A stretch of 44,810 nucleotides of DNA from Betaproteobacteria bacterium (GTDB taxonomy: Bacteria > Acidobacteriota > Terriglobia > Acidiferrales > UBA7541): positions 1 through 44,810 of the forward strand of contig CAJCHZ010000076.1 in NCBI GenBank assembly GCA_903970165.1, given 5' to 3'. The notes below the pieces were generated by a model, which was not told the DNA's origin, did no database searches, and saw only the letters and a program-made list of their open reading frames with translations. Position numbers and translations under genes: made by a program. Shown piece by piece: positions 33,407 to 42,264 of this stretch (positions are counted from its first letter, which is position 1; every line of letters begins with the position of its first letter).

Positions 33407-34179
33407 CGACGCCTCCCGGACGCACCCAGAAAATTTTGCTCATTGACAGCAACGTCTATTTCGCCAAGCGTCTCAGTGATGCGCTAAAGCGCGAAGGGTT
33501 TGACGTGGTCACCAGCACGCAAGCCGCCTACGCCCTCACGACCGTGGAATACGATGCGCCTTCCGCGATCCTCTGCTCAACAAACATGCGCGAAATGGGC
33601 GCTCTCGAAATCGCACGCATCATTCATGCCGATCCCAAAAACGCCGCGCTCCAAATCATCGCTCTTGGAGACGGCAGCCATCGCGCCCTAATGGAAGCCT
33701 TTCAGGCCGGCTGCGACGATTACATCGATCGCCAGAGCCCGCCGGCGACCATCGCCGCGCACGTGAAAAGCATAATCGTCAGCAAATCCGAAGGCTTTCA
33801 GCCCACGCAGATGTTGGCTCAATCCGACACCAGTCTCAGCGGCAGCCTGACGCATCACGATCTGACCGGCGTCATGCAAATGCTAGGCCAGGCTCGCCAA
33901 ACCGGCGCGCTGCACATCAACGCCGGCGAAACGGACGCCGTCCTTTTCTTTGACGCCGGCGAAATCACCCACGCCGAATGTGGCAGCCTCTTCGGCGATG
34001 AAGCCGTCATTCACATTCTAAAAAACTGCGTCGAAGGCGGCGAAGGCGTTTACAAATTTGCCTACGGCACCACTTCTCCCCAGCGCACCGTGTTGCGCTC
34101 ATCAACCGATCTCATGCTCGATGCCATGCGCGAGTTCGATGAGGGCGCTCGCGATCTGGCGGACAAGGAAGCGCTATGA
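33403..34179 (+). CDS. Pseudo-receiver with PATAN (DUF4388) output domain
   Basis: From a GTG at 33403 (GTGA overlap) the protein is 258 residues. The N-terminal receiver-like domain (KILLIDSNVYFAKRL) has lost the second Asp of the acidic pair. At the phosphoacceptor position it reads ILCSTNMRE, with S59 where Asp is expected; the conserved Lys is also missing (YIDRQSPP). The C-terminal PATAN/DUF4388 domain (SGSLTHHDLTGVMQMLGQA, TGALHINAG, AVLFFDAGEITHAECG) is a dimerising or protein-binding module found in PatA-type regulators. It may be an unphosphorylated scaffold or constant-state effector of operon 2. Confidence 0.85.
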   Translation: MTTPPGRTQKILLIDSNVYFAKRLSDALKREGFDVVTSTQAAYALTTVEYDAPSAILCSTNMREMGALEIARIIHADPKNAALQIIALGDGSHRALMEAFQAGCDDYIDRQSPPATIAAHVKSIIVSKSEGFQPTQMLAQSDTSLSGSLTHHDLTGVMQMLGQARQTGALHINAGETDAVLFFDAGEITHAECGSLFGDEAVIHILKNCVEGGEGVYKFAYGTTSPQRTVLRSSTDLMLDAMREFDEGARDLADKEAL

Positions 34180-34979
34180 GCGAAGCGATGATTGTTCCAC
34201 CACTAAATGAAACAGAGGCAAAGCGAACGCCCACGGTCTACTTCATTGACGATAGCGCTACCATGCGCGAGGTCATCAAAATCGCGTTCCGCCGCGAGAG
34301 CATCAATGTCATCACCTGCGCGGATGCTGCCTCCGCACTGGCGCAATTCGACCAAAACAAACCAGACGTCGTCATCACGGACGTCATCATGCCTGACCAG
34401 GACGGCTACTCCGTTTGCAGCCAGATCAAGCAGCACCCTGACTTCGGCACAGTTCCCGTCGTGCTCATGTCCGGGGTCGTCAACAAAAGCGTCGCGGACA
34501 AAGCCGTCGCTGTCAAAGCCGACGAACTGATTCGCAAACCCTTTCAGCCACAGGATCTGATTGGCCGGGTGAAAAGTCTGCTCGAACCCAAGCGCCCCGC
34601 CGATGCGCCCTCCGCGGAACGTCCCGTGCCGTCGAACGCGCTCAATAGTCTCTTTGCCCCCCCGCCGCCCCCGCGTCCGGCAGCTCCGCCACCAGCGCCG
34701 CCCGAGCAACGCGTCCCCGAATCCATCTGGCCCAGAGCCCTGGCCGAAGCGTTCAGCGCACCGCGCCCAGCTGACGTAGCGGCTCCACAGCAATACGCCC
34801 AGCAGCCAAACGCTCAGTCCGCGCGTCCATCCTCCCCAGCCGCGGACATTCAAAAGCTCCGCGCCGAAATCGCCAGGCTCGATCTGCTCGTCAAGAAGCT
34901 TCAAACAGAAATGCAAATCGAGCGTCAATACACCCAAGCCCTCGAACTGCAAATCCAGACGCTAACCCGCGTCGAATAG
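34176..34979 (+). CDS. Receiver with Pro-rich linker and C-terminal coiled coil
   Basis: This 267-residue protein has a receiver (FIDDSATMREV, D69 in VITDVIMPD, Lys in IRKPFQPQD), then a long Pro/Ala/Gln-rich linker (about 145-225) including a run of prolines. It ends in a helix (about 228-265, IQKLRAEIARLDLLVKKLQT) that looks like a coiled coil. The coiled coil suggests dimerisation or docking on a partner rather than DNA binding. The ATG overlaps the previous stop (ATGA). It is the last gene of operon 2. Confidence 0.87.
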   Translation: MSEAMIVPPLNETEAKRTPTVYFIDDSATMREVIKIAFRRESINVITCADAASALAQFDQNKPDVVITDVIMPDQDGYSVCSQIKQHPDFGTVPVVLMSGVVNKSVADKAVAVKADELIRKPFQPQDLIGRVKSLLEPKRPADAPSAERPVPSNALNSLFAPPPPPRPAAPPPAPPEQRVPESIWPRALAEAFSAPRPADVAAPQQYAQQPNAQSARPSSPAADIQKLRAEIARLDLLVKKLQTEMQIERQYTQALELQIQTLTRVE

Positions 34980-35159
34980 CCGCACGGGCATGCCGCGCCA
35001 TTCCTTCTCCGCGCCCTCGGCTACCTCGGTGGTCCTCTGAGTAATGTTTTTTTTACGGTAAGCGTGCGTTGCCTCTTTGGAAAGCTTCCGCGCATAACCC
35101 AATCCCTCAGCTTCCCATTTCGCCGTTCTCACAGCTATTCTCTCTTCAGGGGGACTTCC

Positions 35160-35579
35160 ATGAATAGCAAGAAGAGTTCTGGAATCTCGCGCCGCGAATT
35201 CGCGCGCCGCGCCGCTATCGTTTCCGCGGTCTCGGTCGTTCCAGCGGGCCATCTGCCACAAGACTCTGCATCGGCGAAACCTCAACCTCCTCAATCGCCG
35301 GACGCCCCAAAGCTCTCCCCCGAAAGCCAGGCCGAAGCCGACGCCCGCTATGAAGCCATCCTCAGCCTTTACCGTTCGCGTCTCTCTGACGAACAAAAAA
35401 CCGATCTCTATCGCCTGAGCCTTCTCGCACAACCTTCCCTTGACCGCCTGCGCGCATACACTATCCAAAATGCCGACGGCCCCGCTCTCTACCTGAAGCC
35501 TCTCCTCGAGCGCGAGAAAAAGCCCGAACCCAGCGCTGCCTCTGCTCGTCCGACGGTCGCAACTCCGAAGAGACCCTGA
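35160..35579 (+). CDS. Small Tat-signal protein preceding an amidase
   Basis: The 139-residue protein begins with a twin-arginine signal (ISRREFARRAAIVSAVSVVPAG), so it is exported folded. The mature part is short, Pro/Ser/Ala-rich, with a helical middle (ARYEAILSLYRSRLSDEQ) and no recognisable catalytic domain. The ATG is preceded by AGGGGGA. The stop is 12 nt before the start of the amidase gene, so the two are probably co-expressed. It may be an accessory or chaperone-like partner of the amidase; that role is inference. Confidence 0.7.
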   Translation: MNSKKSSGISRREFARRAAIVSAVSVVPAGHLPQDSASAKPQPPQSPDAPKLSPESQAEADARYEAILSLYRSRLSDEQKTDLYRLSLLAQPSLDRLRAYTIQNADGPALYLKPLLEREKKPEPSAASARPTVATPKRP

Positions 35580-35591
35580 GGAGATTTCACC

Positions 35592-37001
35592 ATGCCCGCC
35601 GAAGAAATCTTCTATTTGCCCTTAACCGAGCTCGCCAAGCGCATCGAAACGAAAAAGCTTTCTCCCGTCGAGCTGACCCAGCTCTATCTGGACCGCAGCG
35701 CGAAGTTCGGCCCCGGCCTCAACGCCTACGCTCGCTTGACGCCCGACACCGCCCTCGAACAAGCCAAAGCCGCCGAGAAAGAAATCCAGCACGGCCACTA
35801 TCGCGGCCCGCTGCACGGGATTCCATACGCAGCAAAAGATCTGCTCTCGGTCAGAGGCCTTCCCACGACCTGGGGCGCGAAGCCCTACGCTGACCAGGTT
35901 TTCCAATACGACGCCACCGTCATCGAACACCTGAACCGAGTCGGCGCTATTCTCATCGGAAAAGCCGCGATGATTGAGCTCGCCGGCGGGATGGGCTACC
36001 GCTTCGCTTCCGCCTCGCTTCAGGGCGCTGCGAAAAATCCCTGGAACACTGACTGCTGGACCTGCGGCTCATCCTCGGGCTCTGGAGCTATTGTCGCTGC
36101 GGGTCTCGCTGCATTTGCCATCGGTTCCGAAACCTGGGGCTCCATCATCTGCCCATCTGCCTTCTGCGGCGTCAGCGGGCTGCGGCCCACCTATGGCCGT
36201 GTCAGCCGCTACGGCGCTATGGCCCTCTCACCATCGATGGACAAGCTAGGTCCTCTCGCACGGACCGCCGAGGATTGCGCCCGCGTATTCGCCGCCATCG
36301 CTGGCCACGATCCGAAGGATCGCAGCACCGTGCCTATAGACAAAGGCGCCTTCACCTATTCCCCATCCCTGGATCTTAAGGCCCGGCCTTTGAATGTCGG
36401 CTGGCTCACCAATGCCTGGCCAAAACTGGATCCCCGAGTCGCGAAGGTTCTTCTCGCGGCCGAAAAAGTAGTGCGCAAATTTTTGGGCACTACGAAATCC
36501 ACGACACTCCCCGACGGACCGTTTGAAGACGCAGGCAACATCATCGTTTCCGCCGAAGCTGCCGCCTCTTTTCGTGATCTGATCCGGTCTGGCCGCGTCA
36601 GCGAGCTAGCCGATCCTCTAGGCCGGATTTCGGGTTACGTCAACGAACAATATTCCGCCGCTGACTACCTGCGCGCGCTCAGCATTCGCGAAATCCTGCA
36701 AAAAAAGATGGAAACCCTCTTTGCATCGTTCGATGTCCTGGTAACCGCCTCGCAGCCGGTGCCGGCTGTTCCACTCGATACAAACCTGGAAACCGATCTC
36801 GCCTTCCCCGATCCCCTCGGGGCCATCGGCAATTTGTGCGGCCTTCCGGCTTTGTCGGTCCCCTGCGGCTTTACCGAAAACAGTCTTCCTGTGGGTCTGC
36901 AATTCGTAGCGCGCGCCGGCGATGACTTTGCCGTGATTCAAGCCGCGCGCACCTTCCAGGCACACACAGACTGGCATCGCAAGCATCCCAAACTCGCATA
37001 A
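35592..37001 (+). CDS. Amidase signature family enzyme
   Basis: The 469-residue protein is an amidase-signature hydrolase. It shows the catalytic Lys in YAAKDLLSV (K82), the Ser-rich loop CGSSSGSGA (160-166) and nucleophile Ser in GSETWGSI (S184), followed by FCGVSGLRPTYGRVSRYG. This is the GatA-like core, but no gatB or gatC is nearby, so a stand-alone amidase acting on small amides is more likely than a tRNA amidotransferase subunit. In GatA the corresponding loop is usually TGGSI; here it is TWGSI. GAGGAG precedes the ATG. No signal peptide of its own is seen. Confidence 0.88.
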   Translation: MPAEEIFYLPLTELAKRIETKKLSPVELTQLYLDRSAKFGPGLNAYARLTPDTALEQAKAAEKEIQHGHYRGPLHGIPYAAKDLLSVRGLPTTWGAKPYADQVFQYDATVIEHLNRVGAILIGKAAMIELAGGMGYRFASASLQGAAKNPWNTDCWTCGSSSGSGAIVAAGLAAFAIGSETWGSIICPSAFCGVSGLRPTYGRVSRYGAMALSPSMDKLGPLARTAEDCARVFAAIAGHDPKDRSTVPIDKGAFTYSPSLDLKARPLNVGWLTNAWPKLDPRVAKVLLAAEKVVRKFLGTTKSTTLPDGPFEDAGNIIVSAEAAASFRDLIRSGRVSELADPLGRISGYVNEQYSAADYLRALSIREILQKKMETLFASFDVLVTASQPVPAVPLDTNLETDLAFPDPLGAIGNLCGLPALSVPCGFTENSLPVGLQFVARAGDDFAVIQAARTFQAHTDWHRKHPKLA

Positions 37002-37035
37002 TTCGAAACTCCGAAATTTTCAATAGGATGGAAAC

Positions 37036-39447
37036 TCAGGCCCTGCGGGAAACGCTCAGCGCCTCTCGTACTGCGCGCAAAATACTCCCCCGGCTGAACG
37101 GCTTCGTCAGCAGACACGACACTGCATCCGCCTGCACAGTTTCAACCGCGGACTGCTCGCTGTAACCCGACATGTAAATGACCCCAATGCCCGCATGATC
37201 ATGCTGCAATCGCTGCGCCAGCTCTCTCCCCGTCATCCCCGGCATAACCATATCCGTGACCAGCAAATCGATCCCGCCCTCGCGCTCCTTGGCAAGGCGC
37301 AACGCGTCCGCACCGTCTCGCGCTTCAATCACCGTGTAGCCACCTGACTCCAGAAATTCCCGCGCCACCTCGCGCACATCCTGTTCGTCCTCCGCGAGCA
37401 AAATCGTTTCCGTGCCGCGCGGCGCTTCCGTCAATGCCTGAGGAGACATGCCCTTTTCTTCGGGCTGGTCCACTCGCGGCAGATAAATCTTGAAGCAAGT
37501 TCCCTTGCCCACCTCGCTGTATACCCAAATGAATCCGCCGCTCTGCTTCACAACACCATAAACCGTCGCAAGTCCCAGCCCTGTACCCTTCCCCGGTTCT
37601 TTCGTTGTAAAAAATGGCTCGAAAATGTGCGCCTGCGTTTCCGCATCCATGCCAAACCCGGTGTCAGTCACCGCCAGCAAAACGTATCGCCCCGGCTGCA
37701 CGATCGGATGCGTCATGTTGTACGAGCGGTCCAGCTCCGCATTGGACGTCTCAATAATCAGGCGTCCACCCGTCGGCATCGCGTCTCGGGCATTCACCGC
37801 CAAATTCATAATGATCTGTTCCATTTGGCTGGCGTCTGCCCGAATCGTGCCCAAATTGGCAGCCATGCGAACTCCCAGCTCGATGTCTTCCCCAATCAGT
37901 CGGGGCAGCAGCCTACCCATATCCTCGATCACGCCGTTCAAATTCATCACGCGCGGCTGCAAAACTTGCATCCGGCTGAACGCCAGAAGCTGCTTCGTCA
38001 GAGCTGCCGCGCGATCAGCTGACTTATCAATCTGTTCAATTTTTCGCACCATGCGGTCCGCGGGCGGCAATTCGTTCATCAACAGCTCAGTATGCCCCTT
38101 GATGACCATCAAAAGATTATTGAAATCGTGCGCCACACCGCCGGCCAGACGCCCAACCGCTTCCATTTTTGTCGCCTGCCGAAGCTGTTGCTCCAAAAGC
38201 TGCCTCTCGCTGACGTCCTGCGCCACCACTAGCTTTACGCGCCGTCCCGCGTAGTCCAACTGGTGTGAGATAAGCTCAACTTCAAAAACCTTTCCATCCT
38301 TATTTTTGTGCCTGCATACTCCGTGGAACTCTCCGCCGGTCACATCTTCTTTTGCCAGTCCCTCCCGCGAGACTACCTTCGCTTCGTGCTCTATGTCCAC
38401 AATCGTCATCTGCTCAAACTCTTCCTGCGCATATCCGTATTGCCGAACCGCGGCGTCGTTCACTTGAATGAATTGCAGGGTCCCGCCGTCCATCACCCAC
38501 GTCGGCAGGGGATTGTGAGAAAACAACAGCCGGAAAACCGATTCGCTTTTGCGTAGCGCATCCTCGGCGCTCCGCCTTTCGATCGCCAGTGCAATGTGGC
38601 CGCCTACCGAATCCAGAAACTCGAGATCCCGCACGTCATACGCATTTTCGTCCTCGTAGTGCTGAACGACCAGAACACCGATGGTTGCCGTGGGCGTCTT
38701 CAGCGGCACACCCAGCCACGATGGCGACGGCGAGCCGACCAGTTCGACCTCTCCTGCCTGCACCAGGCGGTCGAACTCCGATTGCGGGATGAGCATTCCT
38801 TTCCCCGTCCGGAACACATACGACGTGCAGCTCCGCCCGACTTTTTGCGGCGGAGGCACCGTATCGAACCGGTCCACAAGAAATGGAAAGATAAACGTAT
38901 CTTCCTTCGCGTCATGCAGTGCAACGAAACAATTCTCCGCGTACAGAACTTTCTTCAGCGCCTGGTGAATTCCCTTCAGCAACTCATCGAGATTGGCTGT
39001 CTGGTTTAACGCGTGAACAACTTCCGAAATCACCTGTCGCTCGGCTTCCATCCGTTGCAACGCGGTCACATCAACAAGACTGACGACCACTCCTTCGACC
39101 GCCGCATTGCTCAGGCAATTACTGATCGTGGCCTCAAACCACCGCCAATACCCTGCCTTGCTGCGCAGTCGGCAGCGTCCCTTTCGCGTGTCGTTCGGAA
39201 TCTCTTCCAGCCCTCTAAAACGCTCGCGCATCTCGTCCACATCGTCCGGATGCACATAATCAGCGAGCACACTTCCTACGACTTCGTCCGGGCGGTAGCC
39301 GAGCAAACGTGTTGCTCCCGCGCTCGCGTGTAAAATGATTCCGTCTGTGCTGAGAATGGCTAGAAGTTCACGCGCGCAATCCAGTAGCGTCGCTATCTGC
39401 TCTGGACTCGGCCCTATTCTTTGATCAAAAGTGCGGCTAGGTGGCAT
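37036..39447 (-). CDS. Hybrid sensor histidine kinase (PAS-GAF-PAS-HisKA-HATPase-REC)
   Basis: From the ATG at 39447 the protein is 803 residues without membrane spans: PAS (about 20-135), GAF (about 150-295), PAS (about 300-425), HisKA with H box GVAHDFNNLLMVIKGH, HATPase (NLAVNARDAM, VTDTGFGMD, GKGTGLGLATV) and a C-terminal receiver (LLAEDEQDV, LVTDMVMPGM, LTKPFSR). A TTG at 39459 is 12 nt further upstream; neither start has a good ribosome site. It is a stand-alone cytoplasmic hybrid kinase, transcribed towards the amidase gene. Its receiver may pass phosphate to an unlinked HPt protein. Confidence 0.92.
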   Translation of the reverse strand: MPPSRTFDQRIGPSPEQIATLLDCARELLAILSTDGIILHASAGATRLLGYRPDEVVGSVLADYVHPDDVDEMRERFRGLEEIPNDTRKGRCRLRSKAGYWRWFEATISNCLSNAAVEGVVVSLVDVTALQRMEAERQVISEVVHALNQTANLDELLKGIHQALKKVLYAENCFVALHDAKEDTFIFPFLVDRFDTVPPPQKVGRSCTSYVFRTGKGMLIPQSEFDRLVQAGEVELVGSPSPSWLGVPLKTPTATIGVLVVQHYEDENAYDVRDLEFLDSVGGHIALAIERRSAEDALRKSESVFRLLFSHNPLPTWVMDGGTLQFIQVNDAAVRQYGYAQEEFEQMTIVDIEHEAKVVSREGLAKEDVTGGEFHGVCRHKNKDGKVFEVELISHQLDYAGRRVKLVVAQDVSERQLLEQQLRQATKMEAVGRLAGGVAHDFNNLLMVIKGHTELLMNELPPADRMVRKIEQIDKSADRAAALTKQLLAFSRMQVLQPRVMNLNGVIEDMGRLLPRLIGEDIELGVRMAANLGTIRADASQMEQIIMNLAVNARDAMPTGGRLIIETSNAELDRSYNMTHPIVQPGRYVLLAVTDTGFGMDAETQAHIFEPFFTTKEPGKGTGLGLATVYGVVKQSGGFIWVYSEVGKGTCFKIYLPRVDQPEEKGMSPQALTEAPRGTETILLAEDEQDVREVAREFLESGGYTVIEARDGADALRLAKEREGGIDLLVTDMVMPGMTGRELAQRLQHDHAGIGVIYMSGYSEQSAVETVQADAVSCLLTKPFSRGSILRAVREALSVSRRA

Positions 39448-39754
39448 AGGTCGCTGCAAAATAAAACGTTGTCGTACCCCAAGAAACCGCGGAGAAAAAA
39501 TGACTCCGCTTCACGATTTACGTTCTGGAACGACCTTTATTGGGTAGAGACTATCGAAACACCCCAATTATAACTAGTTCTGAATCTCCGGGCATATTTC
39601 CAAGCGGCCATGTTGCCAAAACATACCTGTACGAAGATACAGGTTCGCCCCTCCGCCGCTTTCACCCGCGCCATGGGCATGCTACGCTCGCCTTCGATTC
39701 TCATGAATTCTGGTAGCGCCGGCATCCCCCATAAACCGCGACATAGGAGGCGTT
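39448..39754. promoter_or_regulatory. Divergent promoter region, with an inverted repeat at 39625-39644
   Basis: This 307-nt region separates the divergently transcribed hybrid kinase and DUF421 genes. A perfect 7-bp inverted repeat ACCTGTA/TACAGGT with a 6-nt spacer lies at 39625-39644, and GGAGG precedes the DUF421 GTG. No gene, riboswitch or sigma-54 element was seen. Confidence 0.4.
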
Positions 39755-40348
39755 GTGCCAACGCATGACATCTGGAAAGACATGTTCGTCATGGGACTTC
39801 CCCTGCTTGAAAAAATTCTCCGCCCGATTATCGTCTACTTGTTCCTGGTGATCAGTCTCCGACTCTCCGGCAAGCGCGAACTCGTCCAGCTCAATCCCTT
39901 CGACCTCGTTGTTCTCCTCACGCTCTCCAACACCGTCCAAAACGCCATCATCGGCGACGACAATAGCGTCTCCGGCGGCCTCATCGGCGCCACCTCCCTG
40001 CTCGTAATCAACTATTTGGTGGTCCGTTTTCTCTACGGTCACAACAAGCTGGAACAAATCGTCGAAGGCCAGGCCGATGTCCTCATCGAAAGCGGCAAAA
40101 TCTACACCGACCGCTTGAAGAAAGAGCTCATCACGCAATCTCAGCTCGAAGCAGCCGCCAGAAAGCAGGGCTTCGATTCCCTGCAGGAAGTGGACAAATG
40201 CATCCTCGAACCCAGCGGCAATCTTTCCTTTGTCGGGAAGCGTCCCGACCCGGAATCCCTCCGCCACCAGGAACTCGTCACCCACCTGAAAAACCTGATG
40301 GAAGAAGTAGTGCGCCTGAGAGGCTCGCAACCCCCGGCTCGCGCGTAA
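39755..40348 (+). CDS. DUF421/YetF-family membrane protein
   Basis: The 197-residue protein has three N-terminal membrane segments around ILRPIIVYLFLVISLRLSGKRE, LLTLSNTVQNAIIG and GLIGATSLLVINYLVVRFL. The family cytoplasmic domain follows (VEGQADVLIESGKIYTDRL, ELITQSQLEAAARKQGF, VDKCILEPSGNLSF). The start is GTG preceded by GGAGG. YetF-type proteins are conserved in many soil bacteria and spore formers; their molecular role is not established. It is alone in its orientation, ending 24 nt from the convergent DUF4337 gene. Confidence 0.88.
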   Translation: MPTHDIWKDMFVMGLPLLEKILRPIIVYLFLVISLRLSGKRELVQLNPFDLVVLLTLSNTVQNAIIGDDNSVSGGLIGATSLLVINYLVVRFLYGHNKLEQIVEGQADVLIESGKIYTDRLKKELITQSQLEAAARKQGFDSLQEVDKCILEPSGNLSFVGKRPDPESLRHQELVTHLKNLMEEVVRLRGSQPPARA

Positions 40349-40371
40349 TCCTCGCACGCAGGAATCTTTGC

Positions 40372-40905
40372 TTAGTGAAGCAAAAACCCAGTCAGCGCAA
40401 ACCCGAGGCCGGCCGCCGCAATCACCATGCCCCCAATCCAGAACAACCGCTTTTTCGTAAGCAGTGTCAGAGAACAAATGACCAGCCCAACTTCCAGCAG
40501 GGCCTCTCCGCCGTCAAAACGGTCCGCCTTGCGCCCCGCCAAATCGCGCTCTGCTTCCAGGTCTTTCGCCTCTTTCGTAATATCTCCCTTGTCTTCCTGG
40601 TAGTGCTCCAGCTCCGCCTCATTTTTCTTTTGGATCTCTTCGCCAATTTCCTTGTTGAGTGGCGCCACGATACGCACCACATCAACGGCCTTCTCCGTCG
40701 TGTGCTGCCGATCCGCCTTTGCCTGATACTGCGCCCACCGGTTGGCCGCCTGGCTCTGCCGGAGCAGCTCTTCGGTATGCGCCCGGTGGCTCATTAGCGT
40801 CACTCCCGCCACCAAAACAGCCAGCGTGGAGATGGTCAGGGAAACCGGAATGAGCCATGGACCTTCCTCGTGATGCACTTCTGGCAGTTCAATCCCCTCA
40901 GACAT
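40372..40905 (-). CDS. DUF4337-family membrane protein
   Basis: The 177-residue protein has an N-terminal acidic stretch and a membrane span (about 17-38). A charged helical middle (HRAHTEELLRQSQAANRWAQYQAK onward) looks like a coiled coil, and two C-terminal hydrophobic segments follow (about 130-175). This matches DUF4337. The ATG is preceded by AAGGAGAAA and lies 20 nt after the hemL stop, so it may be carried on the hem transcript. Function is unknown. Confidence 0.82.
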   Translation of the reverse strand: MSEGIELPEVHHEEGPWLIPVSLTISTLAVLVAGVTLMSHRAHTEELLRQSQAANRWAQYQAKADRQHTTEKAVDVVRIVAPLNKEIGEEIQKKNEAELEHYQEDKGDITKEAKDLEAERDLAGRKADRFDGGEALLEVGLVICSLTLLTKKRLFWIGGMVIAAAGLGFALTGFLLH

Positions 40906-40925
40906 TCAGTTTCTCCTTTGAAGTT

Positions 40926-42254
40926 TTAAACAGAAGGCTCAGCCGCAATAGCTTTCAAGGAATCGCGCGCCGCATCAACCGTCCGCGTAACGTCTTCTGC
41001 AGTGTGCGCCGCCGAAACAAACGCAGCCTCAAACTGCGACGGCGCCATAAAAATCCCCCGCTCCAGCATTTCCCGAAAAAATCGCGCGTACCGTTTTGTG
41101 TCGGCGCCCTTCGCATCGGTATAATTGTTCACAGGATCAGCCGCAAAAAACAGAGTCGCCAGCGACCCCCTCGCATTCACCCGCCCGGCAACTCCCGTTT
41201 CAGCCAGCGCCTCGCGCAATCCCCGCACCAGCGTCTCCGCTTTTTCATGAATCCCGATGTAAAGTCCAGGCCGTGCAAGCTGCTTCAGAGTTGCAATCCC
41301 CGCCCGCATCGCAAGTGGATTCCCCGCCAGCGTCCCCGCCTGATACACCGGCCCCAAAGGCGCCACATGATTCATAATATCCGCGCGCCCGCCATACGCT
41401 GCAACCGGCAGCCCTCCGCCGATAATCTTTCCCAGCGTCGTCAAATCCGCTTCAATGCCAGCCAGTTGCTGCGCAGCTCCATAGTGCATCCGAAATCCGG
41501 TGATCACTTCATCCACAATCAGCAAGGCCCCGTTGCGCGTCGTAATTTCCCGCAACTCTGCAAGAAATCCCGCCTCCGGTAAGACCACGCCCATATTCGC
41601 CGCAATCGGCTCGAGGATGACAGCCGCGATCTTGTCCTTGTGCTCAGAAAACAACCGCTCCACCGCACTCAAATCGTTGTACGGCGCGTTCAAAGTCAGC
41701 TCCGCAAGCGCCTGCGGCACTCCCGGACACTCCGCAATCCCCAAAGTCGCCAGCCCCGACCCCGCCTGCGAAAGAAAACTGTCCGCATGCCCGTGGTAGC
41801 AGCCCTCGAATTTCAAAATAAAATCCCGCTTCGTCACCCCGCGCGCCAACCGCACCGCGCTCATGGTCGCTTCCGTCCCACTTGAAACAAACCGAATCTT
41901 CTCGATCCCCGGAATCGCCGCGGTAATCATCGTCGCCAACTCAACTTCCAACTCGGTCGTCGCCCCGAAACTTGTCCCGTCCCACGCCTGTTCCGCAATC
42001 GCTTCGCTCACCGCCGGATGCGCATGTCCCAAAAGCATTGCGCCCCACGAACAAACGTAGTCCAGCAACTTGTTCCCATCCGCGTCGTAAAGAAATTGCC
42101 GGCTACCACGCTCAATAATCAGCGGCTCGCCTCCAACCGACCGAAACGCCCGCACAGGGCTATTCACGCCTCCAACAAGAATCTTCTCCGCACGCGCAAA
42201 AATCTCCCGTGAGCGTCGTCGTTGCACTTTCGATTTCATAGGTGTAGCGCTCAT
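40926..42254 (-). CDS. hemL: Glutamate-1-semialdehyde 2,1-aminomutase
   Basis: The 442-residue PLP enzyme converts glutamate-1-semialdehyde into 5-aminolevulinate, the C5 route to tetrapyrroles. Motifs include the N-terminal VGGVNSPVRAFRSVGG, the segment RFVSSGTEATMSAVRLAR, LIVDEVITGFR and the PLP-Lys in LTTLGKIIGGGLP. Length is normal. The gene is 10 nt after the hemB stop in a hemC-D-B-L order. The presence of hemL means this organism uses the glutamyl-tRNA route rather than glycine-dependent ALA synthase. Confidence 0.96.
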   Translation of the reverse strand: MSATPMKSKVQRRRSREIFARAEKILVGGVNSPVRAFRSVGGEPLIIERGSRQFLYDADGNKLLDYVCSWGAMLLGHAHPAVSEAIAEQAWDGTSFGATTELEVELATMITAAIPGIEKIRFVSSGTEATMSAVRLARGVTKRDFILKFEGCYHGHADSFLSQAGSGLATLGIAECPGVPQALAELTLNAPYNDLSAVERLFSEHKDKIAAVILEPIAANMGVVLPEAGFLAELREITTRNGALLIVDEVITGFRMHYGAAQQLAGIEADLTTLGKIIGGGLPVAAYGGRADIMNHVAPLGPVYQAGTLAGNPLAMRAGIATLKQLARPGLYIGIHEKAETLVRGLREALAETGVAGRVNARGSLATLFFAADPVNNYTDAKGADTKRYARFFREMLERGIFMAPSQFEAAFVSAAHTAEDVTRTVDAARDSLKAIAAEPSV

Positions 42255-42264
42255 ATCCGCTTCT

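Noticed and set aside
34962..35468. 168-codon minus-strand frame over the end of operon 2 and the Tat-signal gene
   Set aside because: It overlaps two supported plus-strand genes and lacks any domain pattern.
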